A DNA stretch of 50,047 nucleotides from IMG/VR virus record IMGVR_UViG_3300035698_027862, positions 1-50,047 of that record, one strand, 5' to 3'. Source of the stretch: a virus. Under the pieces are notes generated by a model. The model saw only the letters and a list, made by a program, of their open reading frames with translations, was not told the DNA's origin and did no database searches. The stretch's first letter is position 1; each line of letters opens with the position of its first letter. Below, piece after piece: positions 38,566-47,737 of the stretch. A program made the translations under genes and the position numbers.

Positions 38566-39370
38566 AATCGGAATAGGAGTTATAACATATAACAGGATCG
38601 ACTACTTTAAAAAGTGTATCGGTTCCATACCGTCCTGCGATGAAATAGTAGTGGTGAACGACGGCGATCCCTATCCTGGTGAAACATATCTGTCCAATAT
38701 AACCAAATGTATCCAGCATAAGACCAACAAAAGCGTGGGTGTGTCGAAGAACGAGGCGATGAAATATCTCATGGACAAGGGATGCGACCATATATTCATC
38801 ATAGAGGATGACATGGAAATATTGTCGCCGGACATATTCAAGACATATATCAATGCGTCCAGGATAAGCGGCATACAGCATTTCAACTACGGACCCGGCA
38901 GTCCGTGGAACAGGGAGAAACAGGATAAGAACGGAGTGCCCAGACCGAGGTTGACCATAGACTATGGCGACGGATGCAGGATATCGATGTTCCTGCATAC
39001 TGTGGCGATGTTTTCGTATTTCAGCAGAATGGCGATAGAGACTGCCGGCTATCATGACGAGAATTTTCACAATGCATGGGAGCATATTGAAATCACGGCA
39101 CGCATTATAAAGACGGGAATGCATACTCCCTTCTGGTGGTTCGCCGATATTGCGGACAGCGATAAATATATAACGGAACAGGAGAATGCCATAGAGAACA
39201 GTTCCATAATAAAGGACAAGAGCAAATGGCAGGAGAATATCAGGAAGGGTATCGAGTATCATGTGGAGAAATACGGCATGCATCCGACGCAATACCCGCA
39301 GGTTCCTGTTGAGGATGTTATAAAAACGGTAAAGGAAATAAAGGAGAAGTACGGTGAAAATACTGGTTAA
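38555..39370 (+). CDS. GT-A type glycosyltransferase, paralogue of the 37.3 kb gene
   Basis: This 271-residue protein has IGIGVITYNRIDYF at the start, a donor-binding VVVNDGDPYP near residue 32, the acidic IIEDDME near 84, and the shared TPFWWFADIADSDKYI near 186. The match with the first transferase over these blocks suggests an old duplication, with the nucleotidyltransferase gene between them. It probably adds a different sugar to the same glycan. Confidence 0.85.
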   Translation: MKNKIGIGVITYNRIDYFKKCIGSIPSCDEIVVVNDGDPYPGETYLSNITKCIQHKTNKSVGVSKNEAMKYLMDKGCDHIFIIEDDMEILSPDIFKTYINASRISGIQHFNYGPGSPWNREKQDKNGVPRPRLTIDYGDGCRISMFLHTVAMFSYFSRMAIETAGYHDENFHNAWEHIEITARIIKTGMHTPFWWFADIADSDKYITEQENAIENSSIIKDKSKWQENIRKGIEYHVEKYGMHPTQYPQVPVEDVIKTVKEIKEKYGENTG

Positions 39371-40010
39371 GTTTCCTGTCAGGGGCAGAGTTGAAAAGTT
39401 TTTCACCACTTTCGACCGCTATCATGAAATGGCTGAAAACAAGGATCAGATGAGATTCATTGTCACATGCGACACCGACGACGATAAAATGAACAATCCC
39501 GAAGTTGCCGGGAGAATCAAATTATACAGCAATACCGAATATCAGTGTCTGGACAACAATAACAAGGTCGAGGCCGTGAACAATGGAATTCCAAAGGACG
39601 GCTATGACATTATATTGCTCGCAAGCGACGATATGATCCCTGTTGTCACCGGCTATGACGAGATAATAAGACAATTGTTCATAAAATATTTTCCCGATAC
39701 CGACGGCGTGACATGGTTCAACGACGGACTGCAGGAGAACAGGCTGAACACCCTCTGCATATTGGGCAGGAAATACTATGAAAGGTTCGGATATATCTAT
39801 CATCCTTCGTATAAACAATTATATTCCGACAATGAATTTACTTTTGTCAGTAAAAAAATCGGAAAAGTGGTGTATATTAAGGAAGTGATTATCGAACACA
39901 GACATCCGAGTCTGACGAACACGAAGGATGAGATGAATTTCAGGGACGACAAGTTTATCGACGAGGACAAGGAGAATCTTTTTAAGCGGATGAAAAACAA
40001 TTTTAACTAG
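39354..40010 (+). CDS. Glycosyltransferase-like protein
   Basis: This 218-residue protein starts at a GTG preceded by AAGGAGAAG. Features are KILVKFPVRGRVEKFF at the start, FIVTCDTDDD near residue 34, NKVEAVNNGI near 70, LLASDDMIP near 88 (DxD-like metal site) and TWFNDGLQ near 118. These match small GT-A-like proteins common in phage and viral glycan clusters. It overlaps the preceding gene by 17 bases. The sugar specificity is unknown. Confidence 0.78.
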   Translation: MKILVKFPVRGRVEKFFTTFDRYHEMAENKDQMRFIVTCDTDDDKMNNPEVAGRIKLYSNTEYQCLDNNNKVEAVNNGIPKDGYDIILLASDDMIPVVTGYDEIIRQLFIKYFPDTDGVTWFNDGLQENRLNTLCILGRKYYERFGYIYHPSYKQLYSDNEFTFVSKKIGKVVYIKEVIIEHRHPSLTNTKDEMNFRDDKFIDEDKENLFKRMKNNFN

Positions 40011-40021
40011 GAGAATGGAAT

Positions 40022-40201
40022 ATGTTAAATTTTTTTAAAAAAAAATATGTTTATGAAACATTTGAAGTTGATATAACAAAACCACCATTACCGCCACCTA
40101 TGAGAATGATGAATGCATTTGGTGAAACAAAAGAAAGTATACAAAATACTAAAAATTGGTATGATTATAATGCAATATATAGTAAAGAATTAGAAAAGTG
40201 A
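40022..40201 (+). CDS. Small AT-rich gene of unknown function
   Basis: This 59-residue protein has AGGAG eight bases before its ATG. It begins LNFFKKKYVYETFEVDITKP, continues with PPLPPPMRMMNAFG, and ends NWYDYNAIYSKELEK. Its codons are far more A/T-rich than those of the genes around it, suggesting separate acquisition. No family is recognised. It fills the 200-base space between two transferase genes. Confidence 0.65.
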   Translation: MLNFFKKKYVYETFEVDITKPPLPPPMRMMNAFGETKESIQNTKNWYDYNAIYSKELEK

Positions 40202-40211
40202 AGGTATGAAT

Positions 40212-40970
40212 ATGAAAATTGGAATTTTGATGCCCAGCAGGGAACGGACAGTGTTCAAGATCAATGTAATCAATTCTATAATGAGTACTGCGTCGGACAT
40301 GAACAATGTCAATCTGTATTTTGGAGTGGACGATGACGATCCCACCAGGGAGGATGTATTCAGGATATGCGACAAATACCCCTTTGTCCATATGATACCT
40401 GTACACAACGAGGGAAAATTCATAGGAATCAACCGGATATGGAACATACTCGCCGACAACTGTCCCGACCAGATATTCGAATGTCTGGGCGACGACTCCA
40501 TATTCAGGACAAAGAACTGGGATGCCGCCATACTCGAGGAGTTCAGTGAAACAAGATGTCCGCCCGACAGGATCAAGCTTGTGCATTGCTGGGACGGAGT
40601 ATACGGAGACAAATTGTGCATCACTCATTCCCTCGACAGGCAGTATTACAAGATACTGGGATATTTCTGTAAGAAGGAATTCCTGATAGGATGGTCCGAC
40701 CAGTGGATATATCAGACCTACAAGGCGTTTGACAGGATTGTATACAGGCCGGACATATTCATCGAGCATGTGCATTTCAACAACAACAGCCGTCCGGCGG
40801 ATCATATCAACCACCGTATGCTTCAGGCGGACCATGCAGGCGGACAGGGCAGTACGAGCGACAGGCTATGGCACAGTCTGGTGGACGAGAGGATAGATGC
40901 GGTGAACAAGCTTGCCGGATATTTGAAGACGGAACCTGACTGGGAAGTTGTCGACAGGGATAGGAAATGA
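40212..40970 (+). CDS. Glycosyltransferase-like protein
   Basis: This 252-residue protein starts at 40212, seven bases after AAGG; an in-frame ATG lies at 40206. It shows KIGILMPSRERTV, LYFGVDDDDPT near residue 36 (acidic metal site), GINRIWNILAD near 74, FECLGDDSIF near 90, and a histidine-rich C-terminal part (EHVHFNNNSRPADHINHRM). It is related in layout to the preceding transferase. Overlap with the next gene implies coupled translation. Confidence 0.78.
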   Translation: MKIGILMPSRERTVFKINVINSIMSTASDMNNVNLYFGVDDDDPTREDVFRICDKYPFVHMIPVHNEGKFIGINRIWNILADNCPDQIFECLGDDSIFRTKNWDAAILEEFSETRCPPDRIKLVHCWDGVYGDKLCITHSLDRQYYKILGYFCKKEFLIGWSDQWIYQTYKAFDRIVYRPDIFIEHVHFNNNSRPADHINHRMLQADHAGGQGSTSDRLWHSLVDERIDAVNKLAGYLKTEPDWEVVDRDRK

Positions 40971-41674
40971 AAAAATTCGGACTAATACAGCCTGGCAGAC
41001 TCGGGGATCTTATAATATTGATTCCCGCCATGAAATTTCTGCATGACAAGGGCTATGAAATATATTGGCCTATTTTCGAGAACTACATCTGGATGTTCGA
41101 GGAGATAGTTGATTATGTCAAATTCATTCCCGTGAAGAACAATGTATATACGGCAGTACCCGAATCCTATGAATTGTTGAAAAACAAATACAATGTCGAT
41201 GCGGCAGTCGATACAGCCGCTACATTTCCGGGAAGCGCATGTACTGTCGAATATGTAAAAAGCGGCGACGGATACGGCGAGAACTATGATGCTTTCAAAT
41301 ACCGGCTGTTGAACATACCTCTTGATGAAAAATGGAAATTTGAAAAATGTATTTTCAGAAACATGGAAAAAGAAGATGAAGTTTTCAATGCTGTCGTACC
41401 GGGTGATAAATATGTTATAACATCCAGGACATGTTCCAGTGGAAAATATGATATTCAAATCGATACAAAAGGTCTGCCTCTTGTTGAAATGAACATGCAA
41501 TATAGCATGTTTCACTGGATAGAGACACTGGAGAAGGCTGAAACAATAGTGTTGCTCAACAGCGGATTGCTGTGTCTTGTGGAACAGATGTGCATGACAA
41601 ACAGGAAAATAGTGCTTAAAATACCTAGCGGGAGACTGCCGGTTTTAAAAGAAGGATGGGAAATACGTGGATAG
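40967..41674 (+). CDS. GT-B type (family 9-like) glycosyltransferase
   Basis: This 235-residue protein opens KKFGLIQPGRLGDLIILIPA, the family 9 (heptosyltransferase-like) signature in which GRLGD/GD-I-L-P contacts the acceptor. A second half begins near residue 145 (DKYVITSRTCSSGKYD) and ends with TIVLLNSGLLCLVEQM, the donor-side segment that in this family reads S.ltHlA. It is shorter than typical (about 320-350 residues). Presence beside the heptose-type nucleotidyltransferase gene is suggestive. Confidence 0.75.
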   Translation: MKKFGLIQPGRLGDLIILIPAMKFLHDKGYEIYWPIFENYIWMFEEIVDYVKFIPVKNNVYTAVPESYELLKNKYNVDAAVDTAATFPGSACTVEYVKSGDGYGENYDAFKYRLLNIPLDEKWKFEKCIFRNMEKEDEVFNAVVPGDKYVITSRTCSSGKYDIQIDTKGLPLVEMNMQYSMFHWIETLEKAETIVLLNSGLLCLVEQMCMTNRKIVLKIPSGRLPVLKEGWEIRG

Positions 41675-42455
41675 AATAGCATTTACAATCATTCTAAACG
41701 GACTGCATCATTTGAAACATAATGATTACTATAAGTTTATTCTTGATAATTTCAAATACTGGGTGGTAGTCGAGGGTGCGAGCGACAATACCGGTTCCAC
41801 ATCCTGGTGCAGGAACATGGACGGCAAGTATCATGAAAAAGGCATGTCCGTCGACGGCACTTCGGAATTCCTGCAGAAACTTTCAACAGAGTATTCCAAT
41901 CTGATATATGTAGCACCTGACAACAGACTTTGGAAGAACAAGGACGAACAGGTGAACAAGGCCATGGAAAAAATAAAAGAACTTACAGACAAATGTTTTC
42001 TCTGGGAGATAGACATAGACGAACAGTGGACGGTCGAACAATTGAAAGTGTCGGAGGACATATTGTTGAAAACCGGTTCCAAGACAGTATGTTTCAAATG
42101 CAAATATTATGTAGGGAAGGATTTGATAGTCATGGGACAATGGGGCGAGGGCGGCATACTGCCGTACAGGAGACTTTGGAACTGGAACGGCGAAATGTTC
42201 AAGACACATGAACCTCCTGAACTAGAAGGAGGCAACGGTCAGATGATTCTCATACCGGTAAGGTTCAATCACTACTCGATGTATTTCGAAGAAGATGTCA
42301 AATTCAAGAACGACTGGTACACCGGACACGAGGGAATACATGAAAGATGGTTGAAATTGCAGAACGATACAGTTTTTCCGAAACATATAAGCGAATTGCT
42401 GGGTAGAAACACTCATTGGGGAAATACCGATACAATAATAACAAAGGTGAAATAA
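41667..42455 (+). CDS. Probable glycosyltransferase
   Basis: This 262-residue protein begins RIAFTIILNGLHHLKHNDYY and has VVVEGASDNTGSTSWC near residue 34 and FLWEIDIDEQW near 112, the D-x-D-like segment of a GT-A fold. IPVRFNHYSMYFEEDVKFK near 198 is the sort of C-terminal histidine/aspartate patch seen in such enzymes. It overlaps the previous gene by eight bases and the next by one. Specificity is unknown. Confidence 0.72.
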   Translation: MDRIAFTIILNGLHHLKHNDYYKFILDNFKYWVVVEGASDNTGSTSWCRNMDGKYHEKGMSVDGTSEFLQKLSTEYSNLIYVAPDNRLWKNKDEQVNKAMEKIKELTDKCFLWEIDIDEQWTVEQLKVSEDILLKTGSKTVCFKCKYYVGKDLIVMGQWGEGGILPYRRLWNWNGEMFKTHEPPELEGGNGQMILIPVRFNHYSMYFEEDVKFKNDWYTGHEGIHERWLKLQNDTVFPKHISELLGRNTHWGNTDTIITKVK

Positions 42456-43279
42456 TGCAGATACAGGATGGAAATGCTTTGTTGAAAGACAGAATTGAAA
42501 ATAATAAACCTTTTGCGATAGGCAAGATAGGTGTGGTGGAACTGAAACTGATGTGCTGCTATCTCAATAACAAGAATTATAAAATGTTTTCGGACATGAT
42601 ACATGAGGCTACACATAATGCCGGCATATATCCGTACACCCAGGAAATGTTCGACAATTTTTCAAAACGGTACATGGACTGTCTGCAGGATATGGATTCG
42701 CTCGCTATCTGGAGCAGGGTCATACCTCAGCTGGAACAAGGTTTATGTTCCAGCGCCGGTGCCATACCGACAGGGCTGACGGACATTGAACCGTATCTGA
42801 ACGACAATCCCTGGTCTCATTGTCTGAAAGGCAAGAATGTATTGGTTATAAGTCCGTTTGCCGGAACAATAGAGAAACAGTTTGCTGTCAGGGACAAAGT
42901 CTGGCCGAACGGCATATTGCCGGATTTCAATTTGAAGACCATCAGATACGAACATGCCAGGACTCTTGACCCGGATAGTAAATATGAAAGTACATTGCAG
43001 GCGGTCGACGAAACCAAGAAGATGATTGACGACATTGATTTCGACATAGCCATACTGGGTGTAGGAGGAGCATCGATTCTGCTTACATCATATATCAGGA
43101 CAAAGAACAAAATAGCAATACACATGGGCGGTTCGACACAGATATTGTTCGGTGTGAAGGGCAGGAGATGGGATGTCATACCGTCCATCAGCAAATTCTA
43201 CAACGATTCATGGGTCCGACCGGAACCGGGTGAAACTCCTCCTAAGATAAGCGATGTCGAAGGAGGGTGTTACTGGTGA
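42455..43279 (+). CDS. GT-D fold glycosyltransferase
   Basis: This 274-residue protein has FAIGKIGVVELKLM near residue 18, which corresponds to the S-x-x-R-x-G-D-x-E opening of GT-D enzymes though the usual arginine and aspartate are changed. The C-terminal half contains ILGVGGASILLT, IHMGGSTQILFGVKGRRWD, FYNDSWVRP and the terminal VEGGCYW. This GG...LQ.lFG.kG.RW....NE.WVRP...EGGCYW order is typical of a bacterial GT-D-like family. The altered opening could mean changed metal use. It starts by one-base overlap. Confidence 0.78.
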   Translation: MQIQDGNALLKDRIENNKPFAIGKIGVVELKLMCCYLNNKNYKMFSDMIHEATHNAGIYPYTQEMFDNFSKRYMDCLQDMDSLAIWSRVIPQLEQGLCSSAGAIPTGLTDIEPYLNDNPWSHCLKGKNVLVISPFAGTIEKQFAVRDKVWPNGILPDFNLKTIRYEHARTLDPDSKYESTLQAVDETKKMIDDIDFDIAILGVGGASILLTSYIRTKNKIAIHMGGSTQILFGVKGRRWDVIPSISKFYNDSWVRPEPGETPPKISDVEGGCYW

Positions 43280-44061
43280 GTACGGTAACTGTTTCCTATG
43301 ATAAATGGAGCCGCATGGGCAATCATATGTTCATGTATGCGTTCGGGAAGATTCTGTCGTTGAAGATACAGTGTCCGTTCCATAGCATTCCTCTGGGAAA
43401 CTTTAAAAACACCATGGGTGAAAATCCTGACTGCAAACAGACTGATCCCATACATACGAGACAATATGGTATTCACAGTGTGGACATGGACGAACTTGTC
43501 TCGACGGACAGGGATATCGTAGTTGATTCCTATGTTCAGAAATATTCCTATTTTACAGGATATGCCAATGTAATCAGAAAATGGTTCGAACTTGATACCG
43601 GCGGATTTGAATTTCCTGCGGAAGACGAACTTGTGATTCATGTGAGAGAAACTGACTATAAGGCTATAGGCAAGGTTTTGAATCCCGGCATATATTTGAA
43701 AATTATCAACAGCTTGAAATATCCGAAGTGTACCATTGTCACAGATAACTGTAATTCCGACATGATAAAATTTTTGAAAGATAATGGCTGCAATGTTTTC
43801 AGCAGTCAACCTGTCACTGAATTTTCATATTGCAACAACGAGAACATTATGAGGGATTTCATATACATGCTGCATGCCGGACATCTGCTTCTATCGCATT
43901 CGTCGTTTTCATGGTGGCCGGCATTTCTCGGTGAACATGCAAATGTATATTGTCCCGTTACGGACAACAACAATATGTGGAAGGAATTCCCGGGTGAGGA
44001 CGACTCGGATTTGATAATGAACAGTTTTACAAGAGTTAAAGTATTGAAAAAAGGAGACTGA
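43276..44061 (+). CDS. GT11-like alpha-1,2-fucosyltransferase
   Basis: This 261-residue protein uses a GTG start eight bases after AGGAGGG. The WSRMGNHMFMYAFGKILSLK opening near residue 10 is the family 11 signature (G.lGNQmFqYa.g..LA). ELVIHVRETDY near 123 is the nucleotide-binding HxR-E-D-Y motif, and LLLSHSSFSWWPAFLG near 210 is the C-terminal block. These enzymes move fucose, or a related 6-deoxyhexose, from a GDP-sugar. The GDP-sugar reductase gene at 45.7 kb could supply such a donor. Confidence 0.85.
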   Translation: MSTVTVSYDKWSRMGNHMFMYAFGKILSLKIQCPFHSIPLGNFKNTMGENPDCKQTDPIHTRQYGIHSVDMDELVSTDRDIVVDSYVQKYSYFTGYANVIRKWFELDTGGFEFPAEDELVIHVRETDYKAIGKVLNPGIYLKIINSLKYPKCTIVTDNCNSDMIKFLKDNGCNVFSSQPVTEFSYCNNENIMRDFIYMLHAGHLLLSHSSFSWWPAFLGEHANVYCPVTDNNNMWKEFPGEDDSDLIMNSFTRVKVLKKGD

Positions 44062-44063
44062 TT

Positions 44064-44876
44064 TTGACATTTGTATTGTTTCATATAGGATGTCCGCTGC
44101 CTTTACATTTAAAATATTGCATAAGACAAATTATAAAAACTAATCCTGGAAAGAAAATATATCTGATAACTGATGCAGATACTGATGTATCAGGTGTACA
44201 TATAATTCATATAGATCATTTGACCATACCTGACATAGGTGATTATTTTAAATATGATCCTATGGGGATATTGTTTAGAAATGCCATGTTGAGACAGTTT
44301 TATCTGGAAGCTTTTATGTTACAATACAATGTTGAAAATGTCATACATTTTGACAATGACATTCTATTGTATGAAAATGTTGATAATATATCAGATGAAC
44401 TGGTAAAATATAATTTTATGATAACTCCTCATAATGATACTCAGTATGTTTTTGGATTTAGCTATATAAAAAACTACAGGAGCTGGCGGCAGATAAACAC
44501 TTATATGTTGCAGCTGATACATATTGAAAGAAAAACACTGGATGAAATTGTAGGTCATATGGCACATGAAATGAGACTTTTGAACTATATCAACAATATT
44601 CATGGCAACAAACTTATGGAAATGCTTCCCGTTTGTCCTGTGAGTGCAGGCAGTTATAATTTTGAAAAATTCAATTTGTGTTTTGATCCGTCTTCATATG
44701 GACAAATTCTAGGAGGTGCCATACCTGAAATTCACAAATATATAGGATGTTCCGTATTACAGAAATTTATTAAAGTCAAATTTGAAAATAAAAAACCTGT
44801 TGTAAGGACAAAATATGGTGAATTTAAAATATTCAACCTGCATGTCCATAACAAGAAACTGGAGAATTTCATATGA
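44064..44876 (+). CDS. Probable glycosyltransferase, AT-rich gene
   Basis: This 270-residue protein starts at TTG seven bases after AAGGAG. It has FVLFHIGCPLPLHLKYCIRQI at the start, IYLITDADTD near residue 32, and VIHFDNDILLYENVD near 93, the D-x-D metal motif of GT-A enzymes. Codon third positions are strongly A/T-rich compared with genes on both sides, so this gene may have arrived recently from an AT-rich source. The overlap with the next gene (ATGA) shows it is now part of the operon. Confidence 0.75.
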   Translation: MTFVLFHIGCPLPLHLKYCIRQIIKTNPGKKIYLITDADTDVSGVHIIHIDHLTIPDIGDYFKYDPMGILFRNAMLRQFYLEAFMLQYNVENVIHFDNDILLYENVDNISDELVKYNFMITPHNDTQYVFGFSYIKNYRSWRQINTYMLQLIHIERKTLDEIVGHMAHEMRLLNYINNIHGNKLMEMLPVCPVSAGSYNFEKFNLCFDPSSYGQILGGAIPEIHKYIGCSVLQKFIKVKFENKKPVVRTKYGEFKIFNLHVHNKKLENFI

Positions 44877-45658
44877 TGAATGAAATAATCATATATCAGC
44901 CATGGGGCGGACTGGGCGACAATCTGGGGCTTTCCAATATTCCCAGACTGTGTCATGAACATGGTATAAAATGCTATGTCAGTAACCAGAATGCCTGCCG
45001 CAATAATGAGATAAATGATCTTGTGTGGGGAAAAAATCCGTATGTCGACGGCAGGAAGGACAGCACCGACATGTCACGGAACGACAGAAATCGTTCGAAA
45101 TTAAACAACAGGGATTGGAACGAAGTTAAAAATATACAGTGCAGATACGGGTTTGACCCCGTCAATCATTATCCGGAAATATATTATGAACCCAGATATA
45201 TGGAAGAATTGAAAGATACAACTGTTATCGATATTGACTGCTATTCTTTTTATGCATATCCTAATTTTAAAAAACAGATAGTCATACCCAACTATGAAAA
45301 ATGCCTGAACCACATCATACAGTCATGTGGCGACGGGAATGTCGTCAAAGTGAAAAACAATGTTTCATATACATTGTCGATGAATTTGAAGACCATGGAA
45401 AATGTCAAGGACGATATTGAAGTAACTTCACTGGAACATTATTGCGACATAATGTTTTCATGCAAAAACTATATATGCTGTAATTCAGGACAGATGGTTT
45501 TGTGCAGCACCATCAAGAATCAATCTGACAGTGGAGCAAATATTTTTTCATTCATGCTGGAAGAACATATACCGCCTAACAACTATAGCTGCTATGTTTT
45601 TAACAACACTACATATATAGCAATAGATACAATGAGAACAATGGAGAATGTGAAATGA
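44873..45658 (+). CDS. Probable GT-B-like glycosyltransferase
   Basis: This 261-residue protein begins NEIIIYQPWGGLGDNLGLSN, where WGGLGDNL resembles the glycine/aspartate loop of family 9 and ADP-heptose-like transferases. The C-terminal part has LEHYCDIMFSCKNYICCNSGQMVLCSTIK, similar to the donor-side S-G..vl segment. It may be a diverged GT-B enzyme. It overlaps both neighbours by four bases. Confidence 0.68.
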   Translation: MMNEIIIYQPWGGLGDNLGLSNIPRLCHEHGIKCYVSNQNACRNNEINDLVWGKNPYVDGRKDSTDMSRNDRNRSKLNNRDWNEVKNIQCRYGFDPVNHYPEIYYEPRYMEELKDTTVIDIDCYSFYAYPNFKKQIVIPNYEKCLNHIIQSCGDGNVVKVKNNVSYTLSMNLKTMENVKDDIEVTSLEHYCDIMFSCKNYICCNSGQMVLCSTIKNQSDSGANIFSFMLEEHIPPNNYSCYVFNNTTYIAIDTMRTMENVK

Positions 45659-46635
45659 AATATCTAGTTACGGGAGCAACAGGGTTTGCAGGTCCGCATC
45701 TTGCAAAGAGACTGGTTGAGTCCGGACACAATGTCTACGGTTCGTACAGAGGCGAGTATGACGACAGGTTTGTGGATGTCGAACGAATAACGGGTGACAG
45801 TTTCAAAGACATATTATTTTACAAATGCGATCTTGCCGACACCGACAGGATAATACAGATGGTCAGACATTTCAAGTTCGACGGTATATTCCACCTGGGC
45901 GGTCTGACACATATCCCGACGGCGTTCGACGATCCGGGACTTGCGATAAAAATCAACACTTCGAGCACTGTGACATTATGCAACGCAATATGGAAATATT
46001 GTCCGGAATGCATATTGATGTACTGTTCCGCCGGATCTGTATACGATACATATACCGAACCTGTTATGATCGACGAGACTTTTCCAATGTCGCCCTCCAA
46101 CCCGTATGGTGTTTCGAAGGCGATGTCCGAACTGTACATATCCGAAAGGACATTGAATGATGGGCTGGATGCGTTTATTGTCAGACCTTTCAGTCATACT
46201 GGACCGGGTAGGAGAAGAGAGTTCGCAATAGCCTCCGACGCCGCACAGATAGCTGACATTGTCAAAGGCGACTTGAAACCCGTCATCAATGTAGGCAACC
46301 TTGCTTCCAGAAGAGTTATCATGGATGTAAGGGATGTTGTGGAAGTCTATGAGCGTCTTATGGAAAAAAGATACAGCGGCGATATAGAGAATGGTGAAAT
46401 ATTCAATATCGGCGGAGACAATATTCATACCATAGGAGAATATCTCGACATCATGCTGGACATCTGCAATATTAAAGATGTTGTGCTGCAAACAGATCTT
46501 AATCTTCTACGTCCAGTCGAATCATCCATACAGATTCCCGACAGCGGCAAGGTGAGAAAACTGCTTGATTGGAAGCCGGAAACCGACATCAGGAAAATTT
46601 TAAAGGATTTGTTGGAATATTGGCTTAAAAAATAA
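45655..46635 (+). CDS. GDP-6-deoxyhexose reductase/epimerase (short-chain dehydrogenase)
   Basis: This 326-residue protein has the NAD(P)-binding TGATGFAGPHLA at residues 6-17, the catalytic serine segment CSAGSVYD near 124 and the YGVSK catalytic pair near 149-153. FSHTGPGRRREFAIASDAAQIADI near 177 and NVGNLASRRVIMDVRDVV near 213 are characteristic of GDP-mannose 4,6-dehydratase-type enzymes and especially GDP-4-keto-6-deoxymannose reductases. It would make an activated 6-deoxyhexose such as GDP-D-rhamnose for the neighbouring transferases, if a dehydratase comes from the host. Confidence 0.82.
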   Translation: MKYLVTGATGFAGPHLAKRLVESGHNVYGSYRGEYDDRFVDVERITGDSFKDILFYKCDLADTDRIIQMVRHFKFDGIFHLGGLTHIPTAFDDPGLAIKINTSSTVTLCNAIWKYCPECILMYCSAGSVYDTYTEPVMIDETFPMSPSNPYGVSKAMSELYISERTLNDGLDAFIVRPFSHTGPGRRREFAIASDAAQIADIVKGDLKPVINVGNLASRRVIMDVRDVVEVYERLMEKRYSGDIENGEIFNIGGDNIHTIGEYLDIMLDICNIKDVVLQTDLNLLRPVESSIQIPDSGKVRKLLDWKPETDIRKILKDLLEYWLKK

Positions 46636-46652
46636 TAGAACACTGTTATATT
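46625..46652 (+). promoter_or_regulatory. Promoter (TTAAAA-N16-TATATT) inside the glycan cassette
   Basis: TTAAAA at 46625-46630 and TATATT at 46647-46652 with TGT before the -10 lie at the end of the reductase gene. The radical SAM gene starts 30 bases later. Confidence 0.7.
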
Positions 46653-46681
46653 AAGTATAATGAAATAACAAGGAAAGCAAC

Positions 46682-47737
46682 ATGAGTGTCAAGGATTGTG
46701 ATTCGCACAAGCTGATGTATCATCCTGAATATGTGGTCAAGTGGCTCAATAACGGGACTGTACCTATCCATGCGGAAGTGGGCATTACGAACAGGTGCAA
46801 CCATAAATGCAAATTCTGCGTACTGGACTGGACAACGCATGGTCAGGTTGATATCGAGAAAGATATTTTTTCCGGCACATTGAAGGATATGTCCGAGATG
46901 GGTGTGAAGTCAGTATATTATGCCGGCGAGGGCGAACCCACCCTTCATAAGGATTTTGCATATTTTATCGAATACGGCAAATCAATGGGCATGAGCCAGG
47001 CATTGTCGACCAACGGTACATTGCTGAACAGCGAAATGGCCGGAAAGATATTGAAACATATGTCATGGATAAGATTCAGCATCGATGCCGGAACTTCCAA
47101 CACATATTCGGCGATACATGGTGTCGCTCCCGGATTCTACGATAAAGTCCTGCAAAATATAAAGGACTGTGTCAGAATCAAGAAAGAAAACAACTATGAT
47201 GTTGACATAGGTGTTCAGATGGTGCTTATGACCGACAATATAAACGAGGCTGAAATACTCGGCAGATGGTGCAAAGACGAGGGTGTTGACAACTTTCAGG
47301 TGAAACCTGCGCATAATCATCCCAAGAGCTCGTTTACAACAGGCATATACAAGTTCGTGCATGACTCGCTGCAGGAAAATCTTGAAAAATTGCAGAATGA
47401 AGATTTTACAGTTGTTGTCAGGGTAAAGAGCGCCGAACGGCTGACCATGGATAAAGACTATGTCGAATGTCACGGTTTCCATTATTATGTCATTATCGAC
47501 GCCATGGGCAATATAATACCGTGCGCCATATTCTACAACGAACCTGATTACATGTACGGCAACCTGCATAAAAATTCTTTCAAAGAGATATGGACAGGTC
47601 AGCGGAGACTTGACATAATTCAAAAGATAGCTGACAGAAAGTTTTGCACATGCGGAAAATATGCATGCCGGCTGGATGTTCTCAACAGATATCTGCAGCG
47701 GGTCAAATACCCGGAAAGGAACGACGAATTCATTTGA
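46682..47737 (+). CDS. Radical SAM/SPASM protein
   Basis: This 351-residue protein has the radical SAM cluster motif CNHKCKFC (CxxxCxxC) near residue 39, followed by YYAGEGEPTLHKDF near 80 (the GGEP-like SAM contact) and STNGTLLN near 110. The C-terminal half has additional cysteines (ECHGF, IIPCAIFYNEPDYMYGNLHKNSFKEIW, CTCGKYAC), the SPASM layout that binds extra Fe-S clusters. Such proteins modify peptides, proteins or sugars. Its place in a sugar cassette suggests sugar or glycan chemistry, but this is inference. Confidence 0.85.
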   Translation: MSVKDCDSHKLMYHPEYVVKWLNNGTVPIHAEVGITNRCNHKCKFCVLDWTTHGQVDIEKDIFSGTLKDMSEMGVKSVYYAGEGEPTLHKDFAYFIEYGKSMGMSQALSTNGTLLNSEMAGKILKHMSWIRFSIDAGTSNTYSAIHGVAPGFYDKVLQNIKDCVRIKKENNYDVDIGVQMVLMTDNINEAEILGRWCKDEGVDNFQVKPAHNHPKSSFTTGIYKFVHDSLQENLEKLQNEDFTVVVRVKSAERLTMDKDYVECHGFHYYVIIDAMGNIIPCAIFYNEPDYMYGNLHKNSFKEIWTGQRRLDIIQKIADRKFCTCGKYACRLDVLNRYLQRVKYPERNDEFI

